From: Paracoccaceae bacterium
GTDB lineage: Bacteria; Pseudomonadota; Alphaproteobacteria; Rhodobacterales; Rhodobacteraceae
Length of the DNA: 64,000 nucleotides
Direction: 5' to 3'
Assembly (NCBI GenBank): GCA_006226775.1
Contig: SBGD01000073.1
Location: 41,715-105,714, forward strand
Position numbers and translations under genes: made by a program. Below are positions 27,272 through 35,318 of this stretch, in pieces. The notes below the pieces were generated by a model. It saw nothing but the letters and a program-made list of their open reading frames with translations, ran no database searches and was not told where the DNA came from. Position 1 is the stretch's first letter. Every line of letters starts with the position of its first letter.

Positions 27272-28723
27272 ATGACCCTTCGCACGCAACTCTATATCGA
27301 TGGCAGCTGGACCGACGGCGCCGCGCAGATCGAAAACCGCAATCCTTCCGACACCTCCGATCTGATCGGGATGTATGCCCAGGCCGACGCCGCCCAGCTT
27401 GACGCCGCCCTGAACGCCGCACAGCGCGCCCAGCCGCTGTGGTGGGCCGCCGGCATCCAGAAGCGCCATGACGTGCTGATGGCGATCGGCACCGAGTTGA
27501 TGGCGCGGGCCGAGGAAATCGGCCGCATGCTGTCGCGTGAAGAGGGCAAGCCGCTGGCCGAGGGCAAGGGCGAGGTCTACCGCGCCGGGCAGTTCTTCAC
27601 CTACTTCGCCGCCGAGACCCTGCGCAACCAGGGCGACTTGGCCGAGAGCGTCCGCCCCGGCATCGAGATCGACGTGCGCCGCGAACCTGTCGGCGTTGTC
27701 GCCATCATCAGCCCCTGGAACTTCCCGGTCGCTACCCCGGCGTGGAAGATCGCGCCCGCACTGGCCTTCGGCAACGCCGTGGTCTGGAAACCCGCCAACG
27801 TCACCCCCGCCAGCGCCATCGCCCTGACCGAGATCATCGCGCGCCAGGACATCCCCAAGGGTCTGTTCAACCTCGTCGCCGGTCCGGGCCGCGATGTGGG
27901 GCAGCGCCTGGTGGAAAGCCCGTTGGTCAATGCCATCAGCTTCACCGGCTCGGTGCCGGTGGGACGCGGGATCGCGGCGGCGGCCGTGCAGAACATGACC
28001 AAGGTGCAGATGGAGATGGGGTCGAAGAACCCGCTGATCGTCATGGATGACGCGGATCTGGATCTGGCCGTCACCCTTGCCGCCGGGTCTGCCTTTGGCG
28101 CGACCGGGCAGAAATGCACCGCCGCCAGCCGGTTGATCGTGCATGCGTCGATCCACGACGCCTTTGTCGAAAAGCTGGTGGTTGCGGCCAAGGCCCTGAA
28201 GGTGGGTCACGCGCTCGAGGACGGCACCCAGATCGGCCCCGTGGTCAGCGAAAGCCAGCTCAAGCAGAACCTTGACTACATCGAGATCGGCAAATCCGAA
28301 GGGGCCGAGCTGCTCTGCGGCGGCGACCGGCCCGACATGCCGACCGAGGGCTATTACATGGCGCCCGCGGTCTTCGCTGGAACGAAAAACGACATGCGGA
28401 TCAACCGCGAAGAGATGTTCGCGCCGATCACCGCCGTGCAATCCGCCGACAGCTACGAAGAGGCGCTGTCCATCGCCAATGACACCCAGTTCGGCCTGAC
28501 CGCCGGCATCGTGACCAAGTCGCTGGCCCGCGCCAGCCACTTCCGCGCCAACATGCGCGCCGGCTGCGTCATGGTGAACCTGCCGACCGCGGGCACCGAC
28601 TACCACGTGCCCTTTGGCGGGCGCGGTGCCTCGAGCTTTGGCCCGCGCGAGCAGGGATCCTACGCGGCGGAGTTCTACACCACCGTCAAGACGGCCTACG
28701 TCTTTGCCGGAGAGCCGCAATGA
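27272..28723 (+). CDS. Aldehyde dehydrogenase (NAD(P)+-dependent)
   Basis: The 483-aa product oxidises an aldehyde to an acid. It has 'ISPWNFPVATPAWKIAPALAFGNAVVWKPA', the glycine loop 'FTGSVPVG', the catalytic glutamate in 'MEMGSKNP' and the catalytic cysteine in 'GATGQKCTAASR'. The overall sequence resembles semialdehyde dehydrogenases of the 2-oxoglutarate semialdehyde type, but the substrate is not certain. The start is the ATG after AGGAGAGACTC. It is the first gene of a six-gene unit. It overlaps the M19-like gene by 4 bp. Confidence 0.95.
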   Translation: MTLRTQLYIDGSWTDGAAQIENRNPSDTSDLIGMYAQADAAQLDAALNAAQRAQPLWWAAGIQKRHDVLMAIGTELMARAEEIGRMLSREEGKPLAEGKGEVYRAGQFFTYFAAETLRNQGDLAESVRPGIEIDVRREPVGVVAIISPWNFPVATPAWKIAPALAFGNAVVWKPANVTPASAIALTEIIARQDIPKGLFNLVAGPGRDVGQRLVESPLVNAISFTGSVPVGRGIAAAAVQNMTKVQMEMGSKNPLIVMDDADLDLAVTLAAGSAFGATGQKCTAASRLIVHASIHDAFVEKLVVAAKALKVGHALEDGTQIGPVVSESQLKQNLDYIEIGKSEGAELLCGGDRPDMPTEGYYMAPAVFAGTKNDMRINREEMFAPITAVQSADSYEEALSIANDTQFGLTAGIVTKSLARASHFRANMRAGCVMVNLPTAGTDYHVPFGGRGASSFGPREQGSYAAEFYTTVKTAYVFAGEPQ

Positions 28724-29733
28724 GCTTTCTGATCGACGGGCTGCAATATGCCAACTGGTCGGAGAAGATCTTCCGCCAGATGCGCGAAGGGGGCGTGGAC
28801 GCGGTCCACGTCACCATCACCTATCACGAGATGTTCCGCGAGACGGTGCTGGTGATCGAGAAGTGGAACCGCTGGTTCGAGCAATACCCCGACCTGATCT
28901 TCCAGGGCCGGACCGCCGCGGACGTGCAGCTTGCGCGCGACACCGGGCGCACCGCGATCTTCTTCGGCTCGCAGAACCCGTCCTGCATCGAGGATGACAT
29001 CGGGCTGGTCGAGGTGCTGCACACGCTGGGCCTGCGCTTCATGCAGCTGACCTACAACAACCAGTCGCTGCTGGCCTCGGGCTGTTACGAGGACGAGGAC
29101 ACCGGCCTGACCCGCATGGGCCGCGCCGTGGTGAGCGAGATGAACCGCGTCGGGCTGGTGGTGGACATGAGCCATTCCGGCGAACGCTCGACCTTCGAGG
29201 CGATCGAGCATTCGACCCGCCCGATCGCCATCACCCATGCCAACCCGGCCAGCTGGCACGCCGCGCTGCGCAACAAGTCCGACGCGCTGCTGCGCGCCCT
29301 GGGGCAAAGCGGCGGGTTCCTCGGGCTCTCGACCTATCCGCATCACCTGAAGGACGGCAGCGCCTGCACGCTGCAATCGTGGTGCGACATGGCGGCGCTG
29401 GCGGTGGACCTGGTGGGGCCGGGCAATGTCGGGATCGGCACCGATCTTTGCCAGGACCAGCCCGATTCAATCGTCGAATGGATGCGCGTCGGGCGCTGGA
29501 CCAAGACCATCGACTATGGCGAAGGCAGCGCCGACAACCCCGGCTTTCCGCCCATGCCCGCCTGGTTCCACGACAACCGCGACCTTGCCGCGATCCGCGG
29601 CGGCCTGCGTGCCGCCGGGCTGGACGAGGCCACCACCGACGGCGTGATGGGCACCAACTGGCACGCCTTTTTCGACAAGAGCTTCGGCGCACAGGCTGCG
29701 CGCGCCGGGCAGACCAGACGCGCCGCCGAGTAA
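28720..29733 (+). CDS. Membrane-dipeptidase-like protein (peptidase M19 family) with altered metal site
   Basis: The 337-aa product is a TIM-barrel amidohydrolase of the renal dipeptidase family, cytoplasmic by the absence of a signal. In classical members the N-terminal 'DGHND' supplies two zinc ligands; here it reads 'DGLQY' at residues 6-10. The glutamate ligand segment is replaced by 'FGSQNPS'. The histidines in 'DMSHSG' and 'ITHANP' remain. The same variant pattern occurs, as I recall, in dipeptidase-annotated genes near Pseudomonas dimethylglycine catabolism. It may therefore bind one metal and act on a non-peptide substrate. It overlaps the aldehyde dehydrogenase by 4 bp. Confidence 0.88.
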   Translation: MSFLIDGLQYANWSEKIFRQMREGGVDAVHVTITYHEMFRETVLVIEKWNRWFEQYPDLIFQGRTAADVQLARDTGRTAIFFGSQNPSCIEDDIGLVEVLHTLGLRFMQLTYNNQSLLASGCYEDEDTGLTRMGRAVVSEMNRVGLVVDMSHSGERSTFEAIEHSTRPIAITHANPASWHAALRNKSDALLRALGQSGGFLGLSTYPHHLKDGSACTLQSWCDMAALAVDLVGPGNVGIGTDLCQDQPDSIVEWMRVGRWTKTIDYGEGSADNPGFPPMPAWFHDNRDLAAIRGGLRAAGLDEATTDGVMGTNWHAFFDKSFGAQAARAGQTRRAAE

Positions 29734-29768
29734 GGCACCACATTCAATCTGTTTCGGGAGGAACAACA

Positions 29769-31331
29769 GTGACCGATACCAACACCCCCACGAACAGCGC
29801 CGCATCCGGGAGGATCGACAAGGCGCTGTTCGCCATCACCGGCGGCTTCATCGCCCTGTTCTGCGCCTATGCCTTCTTTGACATCGACGGGCTTTCGGCG
29901 CTGGTCGACGCCGGGTTCAACTTTTCTGCGCGATACTTCGGCCTCTACTGGCAGATCCTGCTGCTGGCGACCTTCCTGATCGGCCTTCTGCTCTGCGTCC
30001 TGCCCGGGTCCAGAACCCTGATGGGCGGGCTGAGCAAGCCGGAATTCAGCACCTTCAGCTGGGGGGCGATGATCATGTGCACCCTGCTTGCGGGCGGTGG
30101 CGTGTTCTGGGCCGCGGGCGAGCCGATCGCGCATTTCCTGTCCACGCCGCCGGTCTTCGGCGACCTGGGCGAGGACAAGCAGGCCATTGCCAATGCGGCG
30201 CTGGCGCAGAGCTTCCTGCACTGGGGTTTCCTGGCCTGGGCTATCCTCGGGTCGCTGACCACGGTCATGCTGATGCACTACCACTACGACAAGGGCCTGC
30301 CGCTCGAGCCGCGCACGCTGCTTTACCCGGTGTTCAAGGAACGCGCGCTGCACGGCCCCATCGGGCTGATCGCCGATGCCTCCTGTGTCATCGCGGTGGT
30401 TGCGGGCACGGTCGGACCGATCGGTTTCCTCGGCCTGCAGATGTCCTACGGGCTCAACGAGTTGACCGGCATTCCCGACACCTTCGTCACCCAGGCGATT
30501 GCGGTGCTGGCGCTTGTGGCGGTCTATACCGTGTCGGCGATCACCGGGCTGGCCAAGGGCATCAAGCTTTTGTCGCAGATCAACGTGATCCTCGCCGTGG
30601 CGCTGCTGGTCTTCATGCTGGTGGCCGGGCCGACCACCGAGATCTTTGCGGGCTTCTTCGGCGGCATGGAGGTCTACCTGACCCACTTCTTCGACCTGAC
30701 GCTCTATCGCGGCGATGCCGGGCTGTTCGGCGATCCGGGCTGGCTGGGCTGGTGGACGGTGTTCTTCTGGGGCTGGTTCATGGGCTACGGGCCGCTGATG
30801 GCGATCTTCATCGCCCGCATCAGCCGCGGCCGCTCGATCCGTCAGATCATCCTCATGCTGTCGATCATAGCGCCGATCCTCACCAACTTCTGGTTCACCA
30901 TCATCGGCGGCTCGGGCATCTTCTTCGAGATTGCCGAACCGGGTGTCATTTCCGGCCCCTTCGAGGGCTTCAACCTGCCCGCCGGGCTGCTGGCGATCAC
31001 CGATGCAATGCCGATGGGCTATCTGCTGTCGATCCTGTTCCTGGTGCTGACCATGTGCTTTGTCGCCACCACCAGCGACTCGATGAGCTACGTGATCTCC
31101 TCCACCATGACCACCGGGGAACCTTCGTCCGGGCTGCGCGCCTTCTGGGGCCTGGTGATGGGGGTGATGGCGCTGATCCTGATCTCGACCGGGGCCGGTG
31201 GCATCGGCAAGCTGCAGAGCTTCATCGTGATCACCGCGGTGCCGGTGTCGCTGATCCTGCTGCCCTCGCTTTGGGATGCGCTGCGGATTACCCTGATGCT
31301 GGGCCGAGCGCCCGAGCAGGTCCGCGCCTGA
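29769..31331 (+). CDS. BCCT-family transporter (betaine/choline/carnitine type)
   Basis: The 520-aa product is a sodium- or proton-coupled, or exchange-type, carrier with about 12 transmembrane helices. It has the BCCT TM4 region 'FLHWGFLAWAI' and the TM8 signature ending 'ARISRGRSIRQ'. The TM8 box reads 'WTVFFWGWFMGYGP' where betaine carriers usually have more tryptophans, so the substrate may not be a simple trimethylammonium compound. The start is GTG at 29769 with GGGAGG seven bases upstream. A track ORF starting at 29379 is a mis-extension. Confidence 0.94.
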   Translation: MTDTNTPTNSAASGRIDKALFAITGGFIALFCAYAFFDIDGLSALVDAGFNFSARYFGLYWQILLLATFLIGLLLCVLPGSRTLMGGLSKPEFSTFSWGAMIMCTLLAGGGVFWAAGEPIAHFLSTPPVFGDLGEDKQAIANAALAQSFLHWGFLAWAILGSLTTVMLMHYHYDKGLPLEPRTLLYPVFKERALHGPIGLIADASCVIAVVAGTVGPIGFLGLQMSYGLNELTGIPDTFVTQAIAVLALVAVYTVSAITGLAKGIKLLSQINVILAVALLVFMLVAGPTTEIFAGFFGGMEVYLTHFFDLTLYRGDAGLFGDPGWLGWWTVFFWGWFMGYGPLMAIFIARISRGRSIRQIILMLSIIAPILTNFWFTIIGGSGIFFEIAEPGVISGPFEGFNLPAGLLAITDAMPMGYLLSILFLVLTMCFVATTSDSMSYVISSTMTTGEPSSGLRAFWGLVMGVMALILISTGAGGIGKLQSFIVITAVPVSLILLPSLWDALRITLMLGRAPEQVRA

Positions 31332-31340
31332 TCGCCCCTG

Positions 31341-31367
31341 GTGTGATGCGCCGCCGGCGCGTCACAC
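31341..31367 (+). terminator. Intercistronic hairpin after the BCCT gene
   Basis: GTGTGA and TCACAC bracket an inner GCGCC/GGCGC stem, 10 bases after the BCCT stop and 51 bases before the next start. It probably acts as an attenuator or RNA-processing site inside the operon, as the genes continue on the same strand. Confidence 0.5.
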
Positions 31368-31417
31368 CGCCCCCCGCGCCTTGCCTTCGACGTCCCTGCT
31401 ATCCAGGAGAACCCGAG

Positions 31418-33094
31418 ATGTCTCTCATTCAACCGACTGCGGCCCCCGAGACCGCCCGCTACCGGCGCCCGGCCTCCGAGGTCATGCGCCTTGCCCGGAT
31501 GGGCAGCGGCCACCCGACCCGCCTGTCCTTTCTGCGCGTGCTGCTGCGGCGGCTGGCAGGCGAGGATTGGCAGATGGACCGCCCGGTCTGGAGCGTCGAC
31601 GCCAGGGGCGTGGGCCACGCGGTCTACCGCGTCACGGGCGCCGAGCGGACCTACAGCCTTGTCGCCTTTGCCCATGACCTGCCGCCCGAAATGCGCTCGG
31701 ACCGGGTGATCGCCACCGCCTGGGACGCCACCTTTACCCTGTTCGACGGCGACCCGACGCCGGAGGATATCGCCCGTCTGGCCGACAACGTCCCCTTGCA
31801 GGAGGCCGGTCGGATCAGTGTCAAGGAATTGACGCTGGCGCGCGCCAACCGCTCGGTCCGGCTCTTTGCCCATGTCATCGACGCGCTGGCGGCGGGCCAT
31901 CAGCCCGAGGCGGAAGAGATCGCCGCCGTGGGCTACCTGATGCGGACCACCGCGGTCTACGGCTCGGGCAAATTCGGTGCGGCCGACCGCGACGACATTG
32001 CCGCGCGCCCGGAACTGGCCGCGCCCTTCCAGGTCGAGATGCTGACCGTCTGGCTGATCCGCGCCTTCACCGTCGATCTGGCCGAGCACATGGCCGCCGT
32101 CAAGGGCGGCGCACGGGCCGTCAGGCTCGACCCCGAGATCCGCCGCTCCCTCGGGGTCGGCAATTCCACCGGGCTGGGCATGGCGCCGTTCATCGTGCGC
32201 CACCCGGTCCTGCTCAACAACTGGATGACCGCCCGCGAAGAGGCGCTGGCGCGCGTGCGCGCCCAGCAAAGCGCCAGCCAAGCCGCCGTATCGCACCTGC
32301 AAGAGGTCGTGGTGGCCGCCATTGACAACGCAAAGGCCTGGCGCTCCGAGCACCCGGTCCAGGTGCCCAAGCTGCGCGATCTGCGCGGCGATCTCGACCT
32401 GCTGAAACAGACCTTTGCGACTTGGGATTTCCGCCAGCCGCACCCCTGGGATGAGCTCTGGACCTGGGGCGAAAGCGCGCTGACCCTCGAAGGACAGGAG
32501 GCGCTCTTGTCGCTGATGCTCGAGCCGCATGGCGCGCTGGTGGACGATCTCGCCGACCGGATGTGCGCCGATGAGGCCGCGTCGTTCCGTCTTTCGGGCG
32601 CAATGACCGTCGGCGAGCTGCGCGGCATCCTCGAGACCGATTATGCCTGGGCGCTGGCCATCGATTTCACCACGCCGGAGAACACCGCCCGCTTCTGGTA
32701 CGTCTCCGAGGAAAAGCTCGAACCCCGCCTGGGCGACCGCGCCACCGAGGACGGCGCGACGCTGGAACAGCCCCTGTGCATCGCGCGCCTCGCCAGCGAG
32801 CTTTACGCCACGGTGCGGGAAATGGACGATGCCACGCCGGTGGCCTCGCTGCTGCTGGCCCACCCCGAACACCGCTATGCGGTGCGCCGCGCCCAGATCA
32901 CCCGGGCCCATCCCTTCGCGGAGGTGCAGGACAACCTGATCGCCGACGACATGCTGCCCATCGACCTGTTGCGCTGCAAGCTGGCGTTTTTCGGCGCAAG
33001 CCAGTTCGACCCGAGGTCGGATCGCTGGGTGCGCATCAACCTATTCCAGGGCGCGCCCTATCCCGACGACATCAAGGCGGAGACATCCCGATGA
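31418..33094 (+). CDS. Conserved protein of unknown function, 558 aa
   Basis: I cannot assign a function. The product is a soluble, mixed alpha/beta protein without signal peptide or membrane segment. It has 'MRLARMGSGHPTRLSFLRVLLRRLAGE' near the N-terminus, a helical middle ('SQAAVSHLQEVVVAAIDNAKAW') and 'TPENTARFWYVSEEKLEPRLG' near residue 420. It has few cysteines and no recognisable nucleotide-binding or metal motif. CCAGGAGAACCCGAG precedes the ATG. The DUF3726 gene overlaps its stop by 4 bp, so the two products are probably partners. The operon context suggests a catabolic enzyme. Confidence 0.85.
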   Translation: MSLIQPTAAPETARYRRPASEVMRLARMGSGHPTRLSFLRVLLRRLAGEDWQMDRPVWSVDARGVGHAVYRVTGAERTYSLVAFAHDLPPEMRSDRVIATAWDATFTLFDGDPTPEDIARLADNVPLQEAGRISVKELTLARANRSVRLFAHVIDALAAGHQPEAEEIAAVGYLMRTTAVYGSGKFGAADRDDIAARPELAAPFQVEMLTVWLIRAFTVDLAEHMAAVKGGARAVRLDPEIRRSLGVGNSTGLGMAPFIVRHPVLLNNWMTAREEALARVRAQQSASQAAVSHLQEVVVAAIDNAKAWRSEHPVQVPKLRDLRGDLDLLKQTFATWDFRQPHPWDELWTWGESALTLEGQEALLSLMLEPHGALVDDLADRMCADEAASFRLSGAMTVGELRGILETDYAWALAIDFTTPENTARFWYVSEEKLEPRLGDRATEDGATLEQPLCIARLASELYATVREMDDATPVASLLLAHPEHRYAVRRAQITRAHPFAEVQDNLIADDMLPIDLLRCKLAFFGASQFDPRSDRWVRINLFQGAPYPDDIKAETSR

Positions 33095-33816
33095 CACCCG
33101 TACCCCATGACCAGACGCGCGGCGATTCCACCCCGTTCTTCCGGGACGCCAAGCCCGCGCCGCTGTCGCGCAACGAGGTCGCCTCGCTTTGCATGAAGGC
33201 CGCGCGCGGCGCCGGCATGAGCTGGGGCATGGCCGAAGAGGCCGGGTTCGCCGCCGCCTGGCTGGCCGCCCATGGCATCGACGGCCCCGCGCATCTTGCC
33301 GCGCATCTCGAGCAGGCCCAGGGCCGCGCCTGGGCCGAGCTTTGCCCCAGGGTCACCCCCGGCGACTGGCGTGCCGCGGGCGGCGGAACGCTCTGCCCCA
33401 TCGTGCTGGGCGCCACGCTCTGCGATCACGCCGCGTTGGCGCAGGGGCCGCTGGCGGGCTGTTCGATCACGCTGGGCATGGTGGACCATCCGATCCTCCT
33501 TTTGCCGTTCCTGGCCGAGATTGCGCGCCTTAACAAGGTGCTGGTCACGGTGACCTCTGCGCAGGTCACGGCCTGCATCGATGCCAGCGACACCTGGATG
33601 CAGACCGCAACCGAGATGCTCTCGGGCCAAGCGGCGGACCTGACGCTGACCGCCCGCGAAGGCGCGCTGAAAAACCCGCCCGCGCAGACCGCGCGCCACA
33701 CCAAGACCAGCGCGGATACCATCGCCGCGCTCAACGCCTTTGCCATGCGCACCACCGTCCCGGCCTCGGAGCAATCCCGCGCCGGTGCCGGATCGACGCT
33801 TGGCGACAACGACTGA
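33091..33816 (+). CDS. DUF3726 domain protein
   Basis: The 241-aa product begins its conserved part with 'PLSRNEVASLCMKAARGAGMSWGMAEEAGFAAAWLAAHGIDG', the pattern I associate with DUF3726. No catalytic motif is evident. It has no signal peptide. It is translationally coupled (ATGA) to the 558-aa unknown and precedes a RidA gene by 16 bp. The biochemical role is unknown. Confidence 0.82.
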   Translation: MTPVPHDQTRGDSTPFFRDAKPAPLSRNEVASLCMKAARGAGMSWGMAEEAGFAAAWLAAHGIDGPAHLAAHLEQAQGRAWAELCPRVTPGDWRAAGGGTLCPIVLGATLCDHAALAQGPLAGCSITLGMVDHPILLLPFLAEIARLNKVLVTVTSAQVTACIDASDTWMQTATEMLSGQAADLTLTAREGALKNPPAQTARHTKTSADTIAALNAFAMRTTVPASEQSRAGAGSTLGDND

Positions 33817-33832
33817 ACAGAAAGGACCCCCC

Positions 33833-34192
33833 ATGACACTTGAACGCCTCTCCCCCGGCCCGCGCATGAGCCAGGCCGTCTGCATCGGCAATATTGCCTT
33901 CCTCGCCGGACAGGTGCCCGACGATCTGGGCGCCGATATCACCGAACAGACCCGGCAGGTCCTGAGCAAGATGGACAAGGTGGTCGAAGAGCTTGGCGCG
34001 ACCAAGGCCGACATCGCCTCGGTTCAGGTCTGGCTCGCCGACATGTCTGATTTCCAGGGCATGAACGCGGTCTGGGACGAATGGGTCGACCGGGTCGCCC
34101 CGCCGGCCCGCGCAACCGGCGGAGTCGCCCTGGCCCGTCCCGGAATGCGGGTCGAGATGATCGCCGTCGTGGCGCTTGGCGCAACCGGCTGA
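33833..34192 (+). CDS. RidA family (YjgF/UK114) protein
   Basis: RidA proteins hydrolyse reactive enamine/imine intermediates released by PLP or flavin enzymes, or act on related carbamates in catabolic clusters. The 119-aa product has 'AVCIGNIAFLAGQVPDD' and the C-terminal 'ARPGMRVEMIAV', which keeps the catalytic arginine. The start is the ATG after AAAGGACCCCCC. It ends the six-gene operon. Its presence suggests that an imine or enamine arises in the pathway, so the transported substrate is probably nitrogenous. Confidence 0.92.
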   Translation: MTLERLSPGPRMSQAVCIGNIAFLAGQVPDDLGADITEQTRQVLSKMDKVVEELGATKADIASVQVWLADMSDFQGMNAVWDEWVDRVAPPARATGGVALARPGMRVEMIAVVALGATG

Positions 34193-34274
34193 GCCTGGTC
34201 TCAAGGGTGGGGCGCGGCACCGGGTCGCCCTGCGCGCCTTGCCCGCGCCTCACCCATAACCGCAATCGAAACCG

Positions 34275-34299
34275 CGTCGATCCGTCCCCCGGATCGACG
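34275..34299. terminator. Bidirectional hairpin between RidA and epimerase genes
   Basis: CGTCGATCCG and CGGATCGACG make a 10-bp stem with a TCCCC loop. It lies 3 bases past the epimerase stop on the minus strand and about 80 bases past the ridA stop on the plus strand, between convergent operons. Confidence 0.65.
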
Positions 34300-34301
34300 G
34301 A

Positions 34302-35315
34302 TCAGACGCCGTAATAGTCGCGATACCAGGCCACGAAGCGGCCCACGCCCTCGCGCAGGTCGGTTTTCGGCGCATAGCCGGTGAGCGACTGCAAGAGCGT
34401 GGCATCGGCCCAGGTCGCGGGCACGTCGCCGGGCTGCATCGGCAGGAAATTCTTCTCGGCCACGCGCCCGGTGGCGCCTTCGATGGCCTCGATGAAATCC
34501 ATCAGCGGCACCGGCTCGGAATTGCCGATGTTCACCACCCGCCAAGGCGCCACGGCGGACAGGCTGTCGCCCGGGGCGATCCCTGCCGGGTCCGCGGGCC
34601 GCTGCGGCACCGCGTCGATCAGCAGGCGGATGCCCTCGACCAGGTCGTCGATATAGGTGAAGTCGCGGCGCATGTCGCCGTGGTTGTAGACGTCGATCGC
34701 CTCGCCGTTCAGGATCGCGCGGGTGAACTTGAAATGCGCCATGTCGGGCCGCCCCCAGGGCCCGTAAACGGTGAAGAAGCGGAACATGGTGACCGGCATG
34801 TCGTAGAGATGGGCGTAGGAATGCGCCATCGCCTCGGTCGCCTTCTTGGTCGCGGCGTAGAACGACATCTGGCTGTCGGCCTTGTGGGTCTCGGCATAGG
34901 GCATCTCGGTATTGGCGCCGAAGACCGAGGAGGTCGAGGCGATCAGCAGATGTCGGCACGGCGTGGCGCGCACCGCTTCGAGAAGGTTGAAGGTGCCGAT
35001 CAGGTTGGCATCGACGTAGGCCCGCGGATTGTCGATGGAATAGCGCACCCCGGCCTGGGCGGCGAGGTGGACGATGATGTCGGGCTGCGCCTCGGCCACC
35101 AGGTCCTGCAACACGCCCTCGGATTCGAGCAGCGCATTGACCGCCCGGAAGCCCGGCGATTGCAGCAGCATCGCCTGGCGGCGTTCCTTCAGGGCGACGT
35201 CGTAGTAGTCGGTCATCCCGTCGAAACCCACGACCTCGTAGCCGTCCTGCAACAGCCGCTGGCAGAGGTGGTAGCCGATGAACCCGGCCGAGCCGGTGAC
35301 AAGCGCGCGGGGAAT
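34302..35315 (-). CDS. UDP-glucuronate epimerase-like NAD-dependent sugar epimerase, ATT start
   Basis: This is an extended short-chain dehydrogenase that would convert UDP-glucuronate to UDP-galacturonate for surface polysaccharide. It has 'TDYYDVALKERRQ' typical of UDP-glucuronate 4-epimerases, 'VHLAAQAGVRYSI', and the catalytic 'FYAATKKA'. The track begins at 35252 and loses the NAD-binding glycine motif. Reading upstream in frame gives 'IPRALVTGSAGFIGYH' from an ATT at 35315, three bases after the ugd stop and eight bases after a GGAGG ribosome-binding site. No ATG, GTG or TTG lies between the stop and the motif, so ATT is the likely start (337 aa). Confidence 0.9.
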   Translation of the reverse strand: MPRALVTGSAGFIGYHLCQRLLQDGYEVVGFDGMTDYYDVALKERRQAMLLQSPGFRAVNALLESEGVLQDLVAEAQPDIIVHLAAQAGVRYSIDNPRAYVDANLIGTFNLLEAVRATPCRHLLIASTSSVFGANTEMPYAETHKADSQMSFYAATKKATEAMAHSYAHLYDMPVTMFRFFTVYGPWGRPDMAHFKFTRAILNGEAIDVYNHGDMRRDFTYIDDLVEGIRLLIDAVPQRPADPAGIAPGDSLSAVAPWRVVNIGNSEPVPLMDFIEAIEGATGRVAEKNFLPMQPGDVPATWADATLLQSLTGYAPKTDLREGVGRFVAWYRDYYGV

Positions 35316-35318
35316 GGC

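Noticed and set aside
28720-29733. M19-like gene as a decayed dipeptidase pseudogene
   Set aside because: The frame is full length with translational coupling and conserved variant motifs, which suggests a functional subfamily.
34302-35315. Interpretation of the epimerase as an N-terminally truncated pseudogene
   Set aside because: The in-frame upstream codons restore the complete NAD-binding motif and a strong ribosome-binding site precedes an ATT, so a rare start codon is more likely than truncation.
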